54,380 bases of DNA from an uncultured Prevotellaceae bacterium (GTDB lineage: Bacteria > Bacteroidota > Bacteroidia > Bacteroidales > Bacteroidaceae), in the NCBI GenBank assembly GCA_902800495.1, contig CADCET010000018.1, positions 1-54,380 on the forward strand, given 5' to 3'. Positions 15,597-24,067 of the stretch are shown here, piece by piece (positions within the stretch are counted from its first letter, which is position 1; each line of letters opens with the position of its first letter). Both the position numbers and the translations under genes were made by a program. The notes under the pieces are model-generated. The model was not told where the DNA came from. It saw only the letters and a list, made by a program, of their open reading frames with translations, and searched no databases.

Positions 15597-16726
15597 AAAT
15601 GAAGATTATGAGAAATATGACAAAGTTTTTAGATAACAACTGGATGTTGAAAGTGAGTGTTGTAGCAGCCTGCCTGCAATTGTCAATCTTCAATCAGTCT
15701 TCAACATGCCACGCCCAGACACAGACGGGCATCTATATGCCAGGCGTCAGCCAAGAAGGGGCTATCTACTTCCTGCCGAAGACAGCCATCCGCATTACTG
15801 TGCTTACAGAGAAGACCGTCTACACACCAGGTGATTTTGCACCTTACGCCGAACGATACCTGCGACTGAAAGGCGTCAACGCCGAGCCTTCGACAACCAA
15901 CCGCATCTTGTCGATCACACAGACGGCCGTTGGCATCCGCGACACCACCAAGGCCTACAATGTGAAGTTCAACAACAAGACGTCGGCCATCAATGTGGCT
16001 TTGGCGGAAGACGGTGTCCTGCTGGCCCTCAACGCAAAGCCCACACCGCAGGACATCCCCGCCCCCTTCAAACCGGCTCCCAAACCTGCTGTCGTCAATC
16101 CGCGACAGTTTCTGAACGAGGAAATCTTAGCTGCCGGCAGTACGGCCAAGATGGCGCAGCTCACAGCGCAGGAAATCTACGACATCCGCGACAGCCGCAG
16201 CCAGCTCATCAAGGGTCAGGCCGACTTCATGCCGAAGGACGGTGAACAGATGAAAATGATGCTGAACCAGATGGATCGTCAGGATCAGGCACTGACCAGT
16301 CTCTTTGCCGGCACGACTGTACGCGACACAACAGAACGGGTCTTCATCATCGTCCCCGACGGTAACCTGAACAGAACTTTGTTCCGTTTCTCAAAGCGCT
16401 TCGGACTGGTTGACGCTGACGACCTGAGTGGCGCCCCCTATACGATCAACGTGAAAAACCAGACCCAACTGCCGGCCACCGACGCAGAACAGGCTGCCAA
16501 GAAGAAAAAGGCTGAGAATGGTCTCTACTACAACGTGCCGGGGAAGATGCAGATCACCATCTTTAAAGGCAACGACCTCGTCAGCCAGGAAGATTTCCCC
16601 GCTGCGCAGTTCGGCAACGTCGAACTGCTGAACGGTGATCTCTTCAACAAGCACTACGGCACACGTCTTTGGCTCAACCCCGTTACAGGCGGCATTGACA
16701 GACTGGAGGCCGAACAGCCCAAATAG
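15593..16726 (+). CDS. Secreted DUF4831-family protein
   Basis: I start at ATG 15593, inside the ATGA overlap with the preceding gene; the frame is open further upstream, but that part is a shadow of the dehydratase. The 377 residues begin with a long N-terminus and signal-like helix (VSVVAACLQLSIFNQSSTCHA). The body carries GIYMPGVSQEGAIYFLPKTAIRI, APYAERYLRLKGV and GKMQITIFKGNDLV, which I recognise as DUF4831, a Bacteroidetes periplasmic or surface family without known function. Nothing is visibly missing. Confidence 0.75.
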   Translation: MKMKIMRNMTKFLDNNWMLKVSVVAACLQLSIFNQSSTCHAQTQTGIYMPGVSQEGAIYFLPKTAIRITVLTEKTVYTPGDFAPYAERYLRLKGVNAEPSTTNRILSITQTAVGIRDTTKAYNVKFNNKTSAINVALAEDGVLLALNAKPTPQDIPAPFKPAPKPAVVNPRQFLNEEILAAGSTAKMAQLTAQEIYDIRDSRSQLIKGQADFMPKDGEQMKMMLNQMDRQDQALTSLFAGTTVRDTTERVFIIVPDGNLNRTLFRFSKRFGLVDADDLSGAPYTINVKNQTQLPATDAEQAAKKKKAENGLYYNVPGKMQITIFKGNDLVSQEDFPAAQFGNVELLNGDLFNKHYGTRLWLNPVTGGIDRLEAEQPK

Positions 16727-16731
16727 CCTCT

Positions 16732-18066
16732 TCAGAACGACAACTCACGCCCTTGATAGAAGTTGATGAGTGCATGCTGGTAGAGCAGTTCGTACTGAGC
16801 CTGCACGCGGTCTGACTCTGCTTTCAGATAGACATTCTTCGCCTCGTTGAACTCCGTGATGTTTGCCTTGCCGTTTTCGTACTTGGCCAGCATCAGGGTG
16901 AAGGCGTCGTTGCTGCTCCGTACCGTTTCTCTGGAACTGCGTTCCTTCTGTTGGGCATTCAGGGTGTTGTAGTACACCTGCTGAATCTCCTTGTAGAGCG
17001 TCTTCTTCGTATTGTCGAGAGCCAGCTGCTGGTTCTCCTGTTCGATGCGCGCATTGCGCACGTTGTTACGAGTCTGGAAGCGGTTAAAGATAGGTATATT
17101 GAGGTTCAGGCCAATATATTGCGAGAAATTATTCTTCAACTGAGTGCCAAAGGGGTCGGAGTCGAATTTGCTGGTCGTATAGAAATTACTGCCAAGACCA
17201 CCACTGAGGCTGAGGGTGGGCATATAGCCAGCCTGCGCAATCTTGATGCTGTGGTCGGTAGCGCGAAGACGCAGTTGCTGGGCAACGACTTCGGGTTTCA
17301 CACCGAGAGCATCAGCATAGATGGCATCCGGAGAAGGGATTTCCGACAGACCGGAAATGGCAGACAGTCCCGGCTGCGCGACAGCAAAGCCATCTGGCGT
17401 GGGCAACTCCAAGAGTTGTGTCAGCGTTAGCACGGCGAGGCGCTGGTTGTTGTCAGCCTGAATGGCGGTGAAGCGGCTGTTGGCTAACGTGGCCTGCTGC
17501 TGGGAAAGTTCAGCACCGCTCGCTTTGCCATTGTCTACCAAAGCCTGCAAACGGGCTACCTGCATCGAGTCGATGGCAACCTGACGGTGGGCCACATCAG
17601 CAATCTCTATGTTGTAGAGAATCTGGACGTAGGCCTGAGCCACCTGCATACGGATGTCGTCCTTGGCTTTTTCCAGGTCGGCCGTAGCCGCCTCCAGGTT
17701 CAGCTGGTTCAACTTAATCTGGTTAGGAATCTGGAAGCCCGTGAACAAGGGGACGCTGGTTCCCAAGGAGAACGACGTCGACGAGGTATTCGTGTTCGAA
17801 TAGGTATTGTCAGCCGTAAGACCTCGACCAAAAGAGAAGTTCTGGCCTACGGAACCGCTAAGATCGGGCAGCCGCTGGTTCTTGGCTGTCGAGAGCTGCA
17901 GCTCCTGCTGACGGCACTGGTTCTGCCGCTGCTTGATGGTAATATTATGGGTCACAGCATAGTCGCAGCACTCGCGGAGCGTCCACTGCTTCGACTGGGC
18001 CATCGTGGGCTGTGTGAGCTGCGATAATATCGCAGCTAACAGGACAATCATAGAAACTTTCTTCAT
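16732..18066 (-). CDS. TolC-family outer membrane efflux channel
   Basis: 444 residues: signal peptide (about 1-23), then two OEP repeats rich in coiled coil, beginning WTLRECCDYAVTHNITI and including the periplasmic helix pairs around 165-230 and 375-420. It is the last gene of the eight-gene operon starting at 24898 and would form the outer membrane exit duct for the adaptor and permeases upstream. It lies 3 bp after the adaptor gene and ends convergently with the DUF4831 gene. Confidence 0.9.
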   Translation of the reverse strand: MKKVSMIVLLAAILSQLTQPTMAQSKQWTLRECCDYAVTHNITIKQRQNQCRQQELQLSTAKNQRLPDLSGSVGQNFSFGRGLTADNTYSNTNTSSTSFSLGTSVPLFTGFQIPNQIKLNQLNLEAATADLEKAKDDIRMQVAQAYVQILYNIEIADVAHRQVAIDSMQVARLQALVDNGKASGAELSQQQATLANSRFTAIQADNNQRLAVLTLTQLLELPTPDGFAVAQPGLSAISGLSEIPSPDAIYADALGVKPEVVAQQLRLRATDHSIKIAQAGYMPTLSLSGGLGSNFYTTSKFDSDPFGTQLKNNFSQYIGLNLNIPIFNRFQTRNNVRNARIEQENQQLALDNTKKTLYKEIQQVYYNTLNAQQKERSSRETVRSSNDAFTLMLAKYENGKANITEFNEAKNVYLKAESDRVQAQYELLYQHALINFYQGRELSF

Positions 18067-18069
18067 GGC

Positions 18070-19185
18070 TTACTCGTCTTTAGAGTCGTCGGTAATGATT
18101 TCCGGACCGCGCACCTTGTCCTTAGCGGTCAGGCCCTTCTTGATTTCAATATTCACGCCGTCGGAGAGACCGGTGGTGACAGCTGTGCGCTCGTAGGTTT
18201 TCTCCTTGCCTTCGCCTTTGACGATATAGACGAAGGTGGAGTCGCCGCTGAACTCAATGGCACTCTCGGGAATGGTGAGCACATTGTCGGCCTTCTGCAA
18301 TACAATCTCGGCATTGGCACTATAGCCGGAGCGGATCTTACCACCCTCGGAGAGCTTCACGGCAGCCTTGATTTCGAACTGGTTGGCACCGTTGCTCTCG
18401 ACGGCTTTCGGAGAGATATACTCCAGGGCGGCGTCGAACATCAAGTCCTGCAGGGCGCCGATGGTAATCTTCATGGGCATCGAGTTCACCAACTGTCCTA
18501 CCTCGGTCTCATCGATATTCCCACGGAAGATGAGGTCGTTCATATTGGCAACGGTGGCAATCGTCGTACCATCATTGAAGGTGTTGGCAAGAATAACGGA
18601 GTTACCCACCTTCACAGGAATGTCGAGAATGACACCGCTGATGGTCGAGCGAATCAGCGTCGAGCTGGCCTTAGCATTCGACTTCGACACGCCATCGCGG
18701 ACAACCTGCAGCGCGTCCTCGGCAGCGAGTTTCTCGTGCTTGGCCTGCTGAAGCGCCATCTTGCTCTTGTCGTACTCGTCGGCAGAGACGAGCTGCTGGC
18801 CGAAGAGGTTCTCCACACGCTGGAAGTCGGTCTGCGCCTGCTTCAGGTTGATGTCTGCCAGGCGCACACGCATCTCAGCAGAACTCAGCTGCCCCATGTC
18901 GGGAATCACTTTGACCTTGGCTATCACGTCGCCAGCGTTAACATAATCGCCAGGTTGCTTGTAGAGTTCGGAGATGATACCAGAGATTTGCGGCTTGACG
19001 TTGACCTCGTTGCGAGGCTCAATCTTACCGGTGATGATGGTCGTCTTCTGGATGCTGTCGAGTTTCGGGGTGAACTCGTTGTAGACGACCTCCTTGGGTT
19101 GGCTCTTCTGCCACAGGAACACGAAGGTTCCGATGAAAATCAGCGCGATAATCGCTGCGATAATCAGTTTTGAATACTTTTTCAT
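18070..19185 (-). CDS. HlyD/MacA-type periplasmic adaptor
   Basis: 371 residues from ATG 19185 (MKKYSKLIIAAIIALIFIGTFVFLW, an N-terminal membrane anchor). Upstream codons in the same frame are translated simple repeats and are rejected. The lipoyl/barrel-sandwich half (VKPQISGIISELYKQPGDYVNAGDVI) is followed by a coiled-coil hairpin (about 95-165) and the second lipoyl half (STISGVILDIPVKVGNSVI). It would link the two FtsX/MacB-type permeases to the TolC protein encoded next. Confidence 0.9.
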   Translation of the reverse strand: MKKYSKLIIAAIIALIFIGTFVFLWQKSQPKEVVYNEFTPKLDSIQKTTIITGKIEPRNEVNVKPQISGIISELYKQPGDYVNAGDVIAKVKVIPDMGQLSSAEMRVRLADINLKQAQTDFQRVENLFGQQLVSADEYDKSKMALQQAKHEKLAAEDALQVVRDGVSKSNAKASSTLIRSTISGVILDIPVKVGNSVILANTFNDGTTIATVANMNDLIFRGNIDETEVGQLVNSMPMKITIGALQDLMFDAALEYISPKAVESNGANQFEIKAAVKLSEGGKIRSGYSANAEIVLQKADNVLTIPESAIEFSGDSTFVYIVKGEGKEKTYERTAVTTGLSDGVNIEIKKGLTAKDKVRGPEIITDDSKDE

Positions 19186-19197
19186 ATTGTTGTTGTT

Positions 19198-19277
19198 TTG
19201 TTGTTGTTGTTTTATGGGACTAATGGGACTTATAGGTCTTATAGGACTCATAGGTCTCATAGGTCCTATTAATCCCA
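19198..19277. repeat. Degenerate 10-bp tandem repeat in operon gap
   Basis: Between adaptor and permease lie about six units of a 10-bp period (TAGGACTCAT, AGGTCTCATA and similar) next to a GTT-rich tract. Open frames here give only LIGLIG-like peptides. There is no gene. Confidence 0.6.
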
Positions 19278-19283
19278 TTACCC

Positions 19284-20597
19284 TTATTCGTCACGCATCG
19301 CGTCAACGGGTTTGATTGACATGGCTCGGGCGGCAGGAGCGAGTCCTGCGAGGACACCCATCACCGATACCACAAGGGCCGCAAAAAGAGCCGTCCAGAA
19401 ACCGATCTGGAAGTGGGCGGCGAGGATGCCGTCCTCTGTGTTAGCCAGCTCCAGCATCTGCAGGATCAGCACGCCGAAGAGGATGCCACTCATACCCGCC
19501 ACTAATGTCAGCACGATACTCTCACTGATAATCTGCGACAGTATCACCTTGGGCGTAGCACCGATGGCGCGACGGATGCCTATCTCGGTGGTGCGCTCGC
19601 GGACGGTGACCATCATGATGTTCGACACACCGATGGAGCCTGCCAGCAACGTTCCGAGACCCACCAACCAGATGAGGAAGTTGACGCCCTTGAACAGGTT
19701 GTCGAGCAACTGGAAGAGCACCTCGGTGTTGAACACCATAGCGCCCTGTTCGTCTGTCGGGTCGATGGTATGGGCACGGGCAACGGTCTCGCGGATGCGG
19801 TCGGTGACTTTCGACATCACCACGCCCTTTCGGCCGGTGACGGCTATCAGGTCGACAGCGTTGCCTCGGTTGTAGGCCTGCTGCATGAAGGTCAGAGGCA
19901 AGGTGACACCCGTGCCGTTTTCACCACTGATGTTGACACCCTCGCTCATGTTGTAGTCAACGCCTATTATCTGATAATATATATTGTCAATGCGGATGCT
20001 CTTGCCGCAGGGGTCGCCACCACCTGGGAACAGTTCCTTATAGGTCTTCTTCTGGATGACGCACACCTTGCGGTGGTCACGGATATCGGCCTCGTCGATG
20101 TATCGGCCGTAGAACATCTTCGGCTCGTTCACGCGCTGATAGTCGGGCATAGCGCCGCTGACGCCGACAGTGGACTTGCGGTCGCCGTAGTAGGCGGTAC
20201 CGCCGTTCGAGAAGAGCAGGGGCGTGACGACGTCGAGCTCAGGGACGCTGCGACGTATGCGCTCTATGTCCTTGTAGTCCATCGACCACATACGGTCTTT
20301 GCGGAAGCCCTTGTATGCTTTGCTCGTGGGTTGCGCCCACACCAAGGCGCTATTGGTGGCGAAGCCAGCGAAATTCTGCTGGAGCAGCTCTTTCAGTCCG
20401 TTGCCGCCACCCATCAGTGCCACGAGCATGAACACGCCCCAGAAGACGCCAAAGCCCGTCAGGAACGAACGCGCCTTGTTGCGTGTCAGGGTGTCGAGCA
20501 CCTCGCGGTAGGAGTCTAGGTCAAGGCCCACCCCAACCCCTCCCCAAGGGAGGGACTTTCGGTTACTCTTGCTGATAATATCTTGTATTCTTTTCAT
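19284..20597 (-). CDS. MacB/FtsX-type ABC transporter permease
   Basis: 437 residues. One N-terminal helix (about 44-65, GFGVFWGVFMLVALMG) is followed by a large MacB_PCD periplasmic domain and three C-terminal helices with the FtsX signature (LLAGSIGVSNIMMVTVRERTTEIGIRRAIGA). The start MKRIQDIISKSNRK is followed by SLPWGGVGVGL, which is encoded by a G-rich palindromic repeat (20526-20555), before homology resumes at DSYREVLDTL. No other ATG precedes the first helix; a GTG at the end of the repeat could be an alternative start. It pairs with the permease at 20649. Confidence 0.9.
   Translation of the reverse strand: MKRIQDIISKSNRKSLPWGGVGVGLDLDSYREVLDTLTRNKARSFLTGFGVFWGVFMLVALMGGGNGLKELLQQNFAGFATNSALVWAQPTSKAYKGFRKDRMWSMDYKDIERIRRSVPELDVVTPLLFSNGGTAYYGDRKSTVGVSGAMPDYQRVNEPKMFYGRYIDEADIRDHRKVCVIQKKTYKELFPGGGDPCGKSIRIDNIYYQIIGVDYNMSEGVNISGENGTGVTLPLTFMQQAYNRGNAVDLIAVTGRKGVVMSKVTDRIRETVARAHTIDPTDEQGAMVFNTEVLFQLLDNLFKGVNFLIWLVGLGTLLAGSIGVSNIMMVTVRERTTEIGIRRAIGATPKVILSQIISESIVLTLVAGMSGILFGVLILQMLELANTEDGILAAHFQIGFWTALFAALVVSVMGVLAGLAPAARAMSIKPVDAMRDE
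20526..20555 (-). repeat. G-rich palindromic element, copy C, inside a permease 5' end
   Basis: On the mRNA strand it reads TCCCTCCCTTGGGGAGGGG and then a GGGG-T-GGG tail, translated as SLPWGGVGVGL. It forms an inverted pair with copy D across the gap to the preceding gene. Confidence 0.65.
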
Positions 20598-20615
20598 CGC
20601 TTAATCATTTTAAAC

Positions 20616-20648
20616 ATCCCCTCCTTCGGAGGGGCTTGGGGAGGCCTC
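20616..20648 (+). repeat. G-rich palindromic element, copy D, abutting a permease stop
   Basis: CCCCTCCTTCGGAGGGG hairpin with tail CTTGGGGAGG, ending directly against the TAG stop (20649-20651) of the upstream permease. It is inverted relative to copy C. Confidence 0.6.
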
Positions 20649-21968
20649 CTACTCTGCTCTTAATGCTTCAATAGGCCTAATCCTACTGGCCTTGAAGGCG
20701 GGAATCAGTCCGGCTATCGTTCCTGCAATAATCATCACCATCGTGGCTTCGATGCAGACATCCAGTCCGACGGTAGGATCGAGGAACATCGTGGCCTTGA
20801 ACAGACCCGTATCTATGGTCTCGTGGCCTATCGTAGCATCCATATACTCGTTGGCGAAGATGCCCAACAGCATACCGATGTAGCCGAAGATGGTGGTGAT
20901 GATGACACTCTCGACAATAATCAGCCGCAGGATGCTCCAGGGTTTGGCGCCGATAGCCTTGCGGATGCCAAACTCATGGGTACGCTCCTTGACGGTGATG
21001 AGCATGATGTTCGACACGCCCACAATACCAGACAACAGCGTGAAGAGACCCACAATCCAAAGGGCCGTGCGGATGATGCCAATGCCCTGCTCCATCTGCA
21101 GGTTCTGCGTAAAGCGGTTCCACAGCCAGACGGCGTCCTCGTCGTCCGGATGAGCCTGATGCTCGGCGTTCAGCCGGCGGCGGTAGTCCTTCTCGAACTC
21201 TTCGTTAGCCGGCACCGTGGTCAGACCGTGGAAGGTAAACTCGATGCGGCCGGCGTCGTCGGTCTTGGCACCGAAGATGCGCTTGATGGCCGAGTAGCTG
21301 GAAAAAACGTCGGCACGTCCGTTCTCCTGTTCCTTGTAGATACCCACCACCTTGAAAGCAAAGTTCCCAACATTGACGAAGCGGCCCACCAAAGCCCCCC
21401 CTACGGCCCCCGAGGGGGCTTCGTTAGTTTTGCGAGCCAATGCTATTGTAGCCCCCTCGGGGGCAGAAGGGGGGGCTAATTCCTTCGCCTGCTTATTACT
21501 CAACACGAGCACCTTGCGGCTCTCCTTCACGTCAATCTCATTGATGAAGCGGCCATGCAGCAGCTCCACCTTGTTGATCTTCGTGTGGTTGGGATAGACG
21601 CCGCTGATGTTCGTGCTGATATACTGCTGACCGAGGCTGATGGTGGCCGATGTGTTGTATTGCGCACCCACCTCGTCAACGTTTTCAGCAAATTCCGTTT
21701 CGGTAATCTCCATGTCGCGCTCATGCAGACGGATGTCGCGGCCTTCCTTCAGTCCCTGGTAGGGCTTCGACGTCCAACCGCCAAAGACCACCATCGACGA
21801 CGAGAGGAAACGGTCGCTCTGCTTCAGGTTGGCATTAATCAGGCCATTGCCCGCACCAAGCAGCACGATGAGCATGAAGATGCCCCACGCCACGGCAAAT
21901 CCCGTCAGCGTCGTGCGCAGCTTGTTACGTCTGGCCGTCGACCATATTTCTGTAAATATATCACGCAT
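20649..21968 (-). CDS. MacB/FtsX-type ABC transporter permease with repeat-encoded insertion
   Basis: 439 residues: an N-terminal helix (VAWGIFMLIVLLGAGNGL), a periplasmic MacB_PCD domain, and the C-terminal FtsX domain (GIVGVSNIMLITVKERTHEFGIRKAIGA) with a last helix pair. Between AKEL and VGRFVNVGNFAFKV lies a 29-residue insertion (APPSAPEGA to [12 protein letters not shown]) encoded by the palindromic element at 21393-21477, whose relative is in obgE. The frame is open throughout. It is followed by the second permease and preceded by the cognate ATPase. Confidence 0.9.
   Translation of the reverse strand: MRDIFTEIWSTARRNKLRTTLTGFAVAWGIFMLIVLLGAGNGLINANLKQSDRFLSSSMVVFGGWTSKPYQGLKEGRDIRLHERDMEITETEFAENVDEVGAQYNTSATISLGQQYISTNISGVYPNHTKINKVELLHGRFINEIDVKESRKVLVLSNKQAKELAPPSAPEGATIALARKTNEAPSGAVGGALVGRFVNVGNFAFKVVGIYKEQENGRADVFSSYSAIKRIFGAKTDDAGRIEFTFHGLTTVPANEEFEKDYRRRLNAEHQAHPDDEDAVWLWNRFTQNLQMEQGIGIIRTALWIVGLFTLLSGIVGVSNIMLITVKERTHEFGIRKAIGAKPWSILRLIIVESVIITTIFGYIGMLLGIFANEYMDATIGHETIDTGLFKATMFLDPTVGLDVCIEATMVMIIAGTIAGLIPAFKASRIRPIEALRAE
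21393..21477. mobile_element. In-frame palindromic coding element inside a permease gene
   Basis: This 85-bp element has the same ends (AGCCCCCCC/GGGGGGGCT) and paired palindromes as the obgE copy. AA on each side is an apparent 2-bp duplication, giving a net 87 bp or 29 codons. Only the interior differs between copies. Confidence 0.7.
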
Positions 21969-21979
21969 AATTCTTTTTT

Positions 21980-22021
21980 TTCTAGATTTTCTATATTATC
22001 TAGACCATCTAGATTTTCTAG
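21980..22021. repeat. TCTAGA-rich short repeat in operon gap
   Basis: CTAGATTTTCTA-like units repeat between the ATPase and permease genes. No coding sequence; function unknown. Confidence 0.5.
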
Positions 22022-22741
22022 TTATTTCATTATTCCTCCGCTGCCGAAAGGCGAGGCATTGTGGTTAAGGTTTTCCTCGATCTTTCCGATGATGCCGTCC
22101 TTGATGTGTACTATCTTGTTCGTCTCGTTTGCCACACCGCTCTCGTGCGTCACCACAACAATGGTCATGCCGTCGTCCTGGTTCAGCTGCTTGAGCAACT
22201 GCATCACCTCCACAGAGGTCTTCGAGTCGAGTGCGCCTGTAGGCTCGTCGGCCAGGATAATCTGTGGGCGGGTGATGAGTGCTCGGGCTATTGCCACGCG
22301 CTGACGCTGTCCTCCCGACAGTTCGTTGGGGTAATGTTCGGCCCAGTCGAGGAGGCCCAGACGCTCCAGATACTCCAGAGCCATCTGATGGCGCTTCCTC
22401 CTGGACACCCCTTGATAAAATAATGGCAACTCAACGTTTTCCACGGCAGTCTTAAACGAGATGAGATTAAATGACTGGAAGATAAAGCCTATCATACGGT
22501 TGCGGTAGTCGGCCGCCTTCGTCTCCGACAGGTTCTTGATGGGCACACCGGCCAGCTCGTATAGTCCGGAGTCGTAGTTGTCGAGGATGCCGAGGATGTT
22601 CAGCAGGGTCGACTTTCCCGAACCTGAGGCTCCCATGATACTCACGAACTCGCCCTTGGCAATGTCGAGGTTGATACCCTTCAATACGTGCAGCGGCTGT
22701 GCACCGTAATAGGTCTTGTTAACGTCTTGTAAATGGATCAT
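22022..22741 (-). CDS. LolD/MacB-type ABC transporter ATPase
   Basis: 239 residues from ATG 22741 (MIHLQDVNKTYYG); ten extra in-frame codons upstream lack homology. Walker A GASGSGKST (37-45), signature LSGGQRQR and Walker B ILADEPTGALD are intact. It energises the two FtsX-type permeases that follow. The C-terminus NHNASPFGSGGIMK after HIKDGIIGKIEEN comes from a semi-palindromic GCCGAAAGGC stretch and may be another repeat-derived tail (weak inference). Confidence 0.93.
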   Translation of the reverse strand: MIHLQDVNKTYYGAQPLHVLKGINLDIAKGEFVSIMGASGSGKSTLLNILGILDNYDSGLYELAGVPIKNLSETKAADYRNRMIGFIFQSFNLISFKTAVENVELPLFYQGVSRRKRHQMALEYLERLGLLDWAEHYPNELSGGQRQRVAIARALITRPQIILADEPTGALDSKTSVEVMQLLKQLNQDDGMTIVVVTHESGVANETNKIVHIKDGIIGKIEENLNHNASPFGSGGIMK

Positions 22742-22780
22742 TTTGGTTGATGGTTTGAATGTTAGACGCAAATACCGCGC

Positions 22781-23137
22781 TTATTGTTGCGCATCATACG
22801 CATCTTTAACATCTTCTAACGTAATACCCAACAGTTGCATCTGGCGGAACAGCTCTGGCAGACGCTCCTTCATGAACTCACGTTTGCGCTCCTTCAGTAT
22901 CTGCTTCTTGGCACCCGGCGTCACGAAGTAGCCCAGTCCGCGCTTATTATAGATAATGTTCGCGCGTGACAGCTCGTCGTATGCCTTCACCGCCGTATTC
23001 GTATTCACCTCAAGGAGCACGGCATACTCCCGGACGGACGGTATGCGGTCATCGTCCTTATACGCTCCTGACAGGATCTCGTCGCACAGACGGTCAGCCA
23101 TCTGGAGGTATATCGCTTTATCATTTGTAAATATCAT
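22781..23137 (-). CDS. GntR-family (YtrA-like) transcriptional repressor
   Basis: 118 residues. The winged helix (about 1-72: IYLQMADRLCDEILSG, RIPSVREYAVLLEVNTNTAVKAYDELSR, IIYNKRGLGYFVTPGA) is followed by a short helical tail, the YtrA subfamily layout without a ligand domain. ATG 23137 overlaps the stop of the preceding permease (ATGA). YtrA regulators typically repress the ABC operon they belong to. The 22-bp dyad GTGTACTACTT/AAATAGAACAC at 24935, next to the operon's -7 box, is the likely operator. Confidence 0.9.
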   Translation of the reverse strand: MIFTNDKAIYLQMADRLCDEILSGAYKDDDRIPSVREYAVLLEVNTNTAVKAYDELSRANIIYNKRGLGYFVTPGAKKQILKERKREFMKERLPELFRQMQLLGITLEDVKDAYDAQQ

Positions 23138-23994
23138 ACGTTCAACCATTTATTGTTAATAACCTGAATGCGGGTAAACAGCTTGTAAGAAGCCCAGTAG
23201 TGGAAGACAATGAGCAGGTCGAGCACCGTGAACAACACATAGAAGGCGGGGTGGAATATATGGTTGTATGTTTCCGTCTTCTCGTCCCAATGACCTGTTA
23301 TAAAATCAAATTGAGGAAAGTCGATATGCTTCATAAGCATCAGCAACAGGATACCCGCAACAACAATCGTACCGCTGGTAAACAGGAACTGCTGGCGACG
23401 GAACAGCGTACCGCCAACGATATAGAGTGAGTGGAAATAGAACGCCCAAGTAAAGAACATCCAAACTATCTGCCAATCCCCGGCAACACTATTCGGGTTA
23501 TTTGTGCTTTCAAATGGTATCGTGAAAGCCCAGATGATGACACGTCCTGTCAACCAGTCGATGAACACGCGGAGAGCATCTGCCACCACTATTGAAGCAA
23601 TCGTCAAGAAGAACATCAGCACAAAACTGTGCAGGAAACTGACGATGTATTTCTCTAAATTGGAGACAGGCCACAACAGATAGGCTGAGCGCTTGCGCGT
23701 ATCTTTCATCTGACGGAACATCAGGCTGGCGCCGATGAGCATGGCAAAGCAGAAGAAGATGGCAGCAAAGACGGAGGTCTGTTCCACAATGTGGCGATAA
23801 GTGTGATACAGTTCTTCGCCCTTCCAGTTCTCTGCCAACGACTGATAGCTATTGTTTGCCACGCGGGTGAAGAACAAATTGGCCATAAACAGCACCAGCG
23901 TAAAGATGCCAAAGAGGCGAATCCAAGTGTGACGCTCTACCAGGAAGTGGCACTTCAGTGCCTGACCAAATCTATTGATATAAAATGTACTCAT
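23134..23994 (-). CDS. ABC-2-like membrane permease
   Basis: 286 residues with six hydrophobic helices (for example LFGIFTLVLFMANLFF, AAIFFCFAMLIGASLMF, IVSFLHSFVLMFFLTIASIV, AGILLLMLMKH and FYVLFTVLDLLIVF). There is no signal peptide and the family is poorly defined. It lies between the ATPase at 24068 and the GntR gene, so it is the membrane part of a YtrBCD-like exporter. The start MSTFYINRFGQALKCHFLVERH fits ABC-2 permeases. Confidence 0.8.
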   Translation of the reverse strand: MSTFYINRFGQALKCHFLVERHTWIRLFGIFTLVLFMANLFFTRVANNSYQSLAENWKGEELYHTYRHIVEQTSVFAAIFFCFAMLIGASLMFRQMKDTRKRSAYLLWPVSNLEKYIVSFLHSFVLMFFLTIASIVVADALRVFIDWLTGRVIIWAFTIPFESTNNPNSVAGDWQIVWMFFTWAFYFHSLYIVGGTLFRRQQFLFTSGTIVVAGILLLMLMKHIDFPQFDFITGHWDEKTETYNHIFHPAFYVLFTVLDLLIVFHYWASYKLFTRIQVINNKWLNV

Positions 23995-24002
23995 AATTGT
24001 CT

Positions 24003-24062
24003 ATTCGTTTAATTCGAGGAAATCTGTGATTCAATAATTCGTGAAATTTGTGAAATTCGTGG
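24003..24062. repeat. AATTCGTG-type repeat in operon gap
   Basis: AATTCGTGAAATTTGTGAAATTCGTGG-like tandem units of about 10 bp fill the gap between ATPase and permease. Related AATTCGT units form the inverted repeat at 46466-46522. Confidence 0.5.
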
Positions 24063-24067
24063 TCCTT

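Noticed and set aside
19186-19278. Longer N-terminus (MGLIGPMRPMSP...) for the HlyD adaptor
   Set aside because: It translates intergenic simple repeats; the membrane anchor begins at MKKYSKL.
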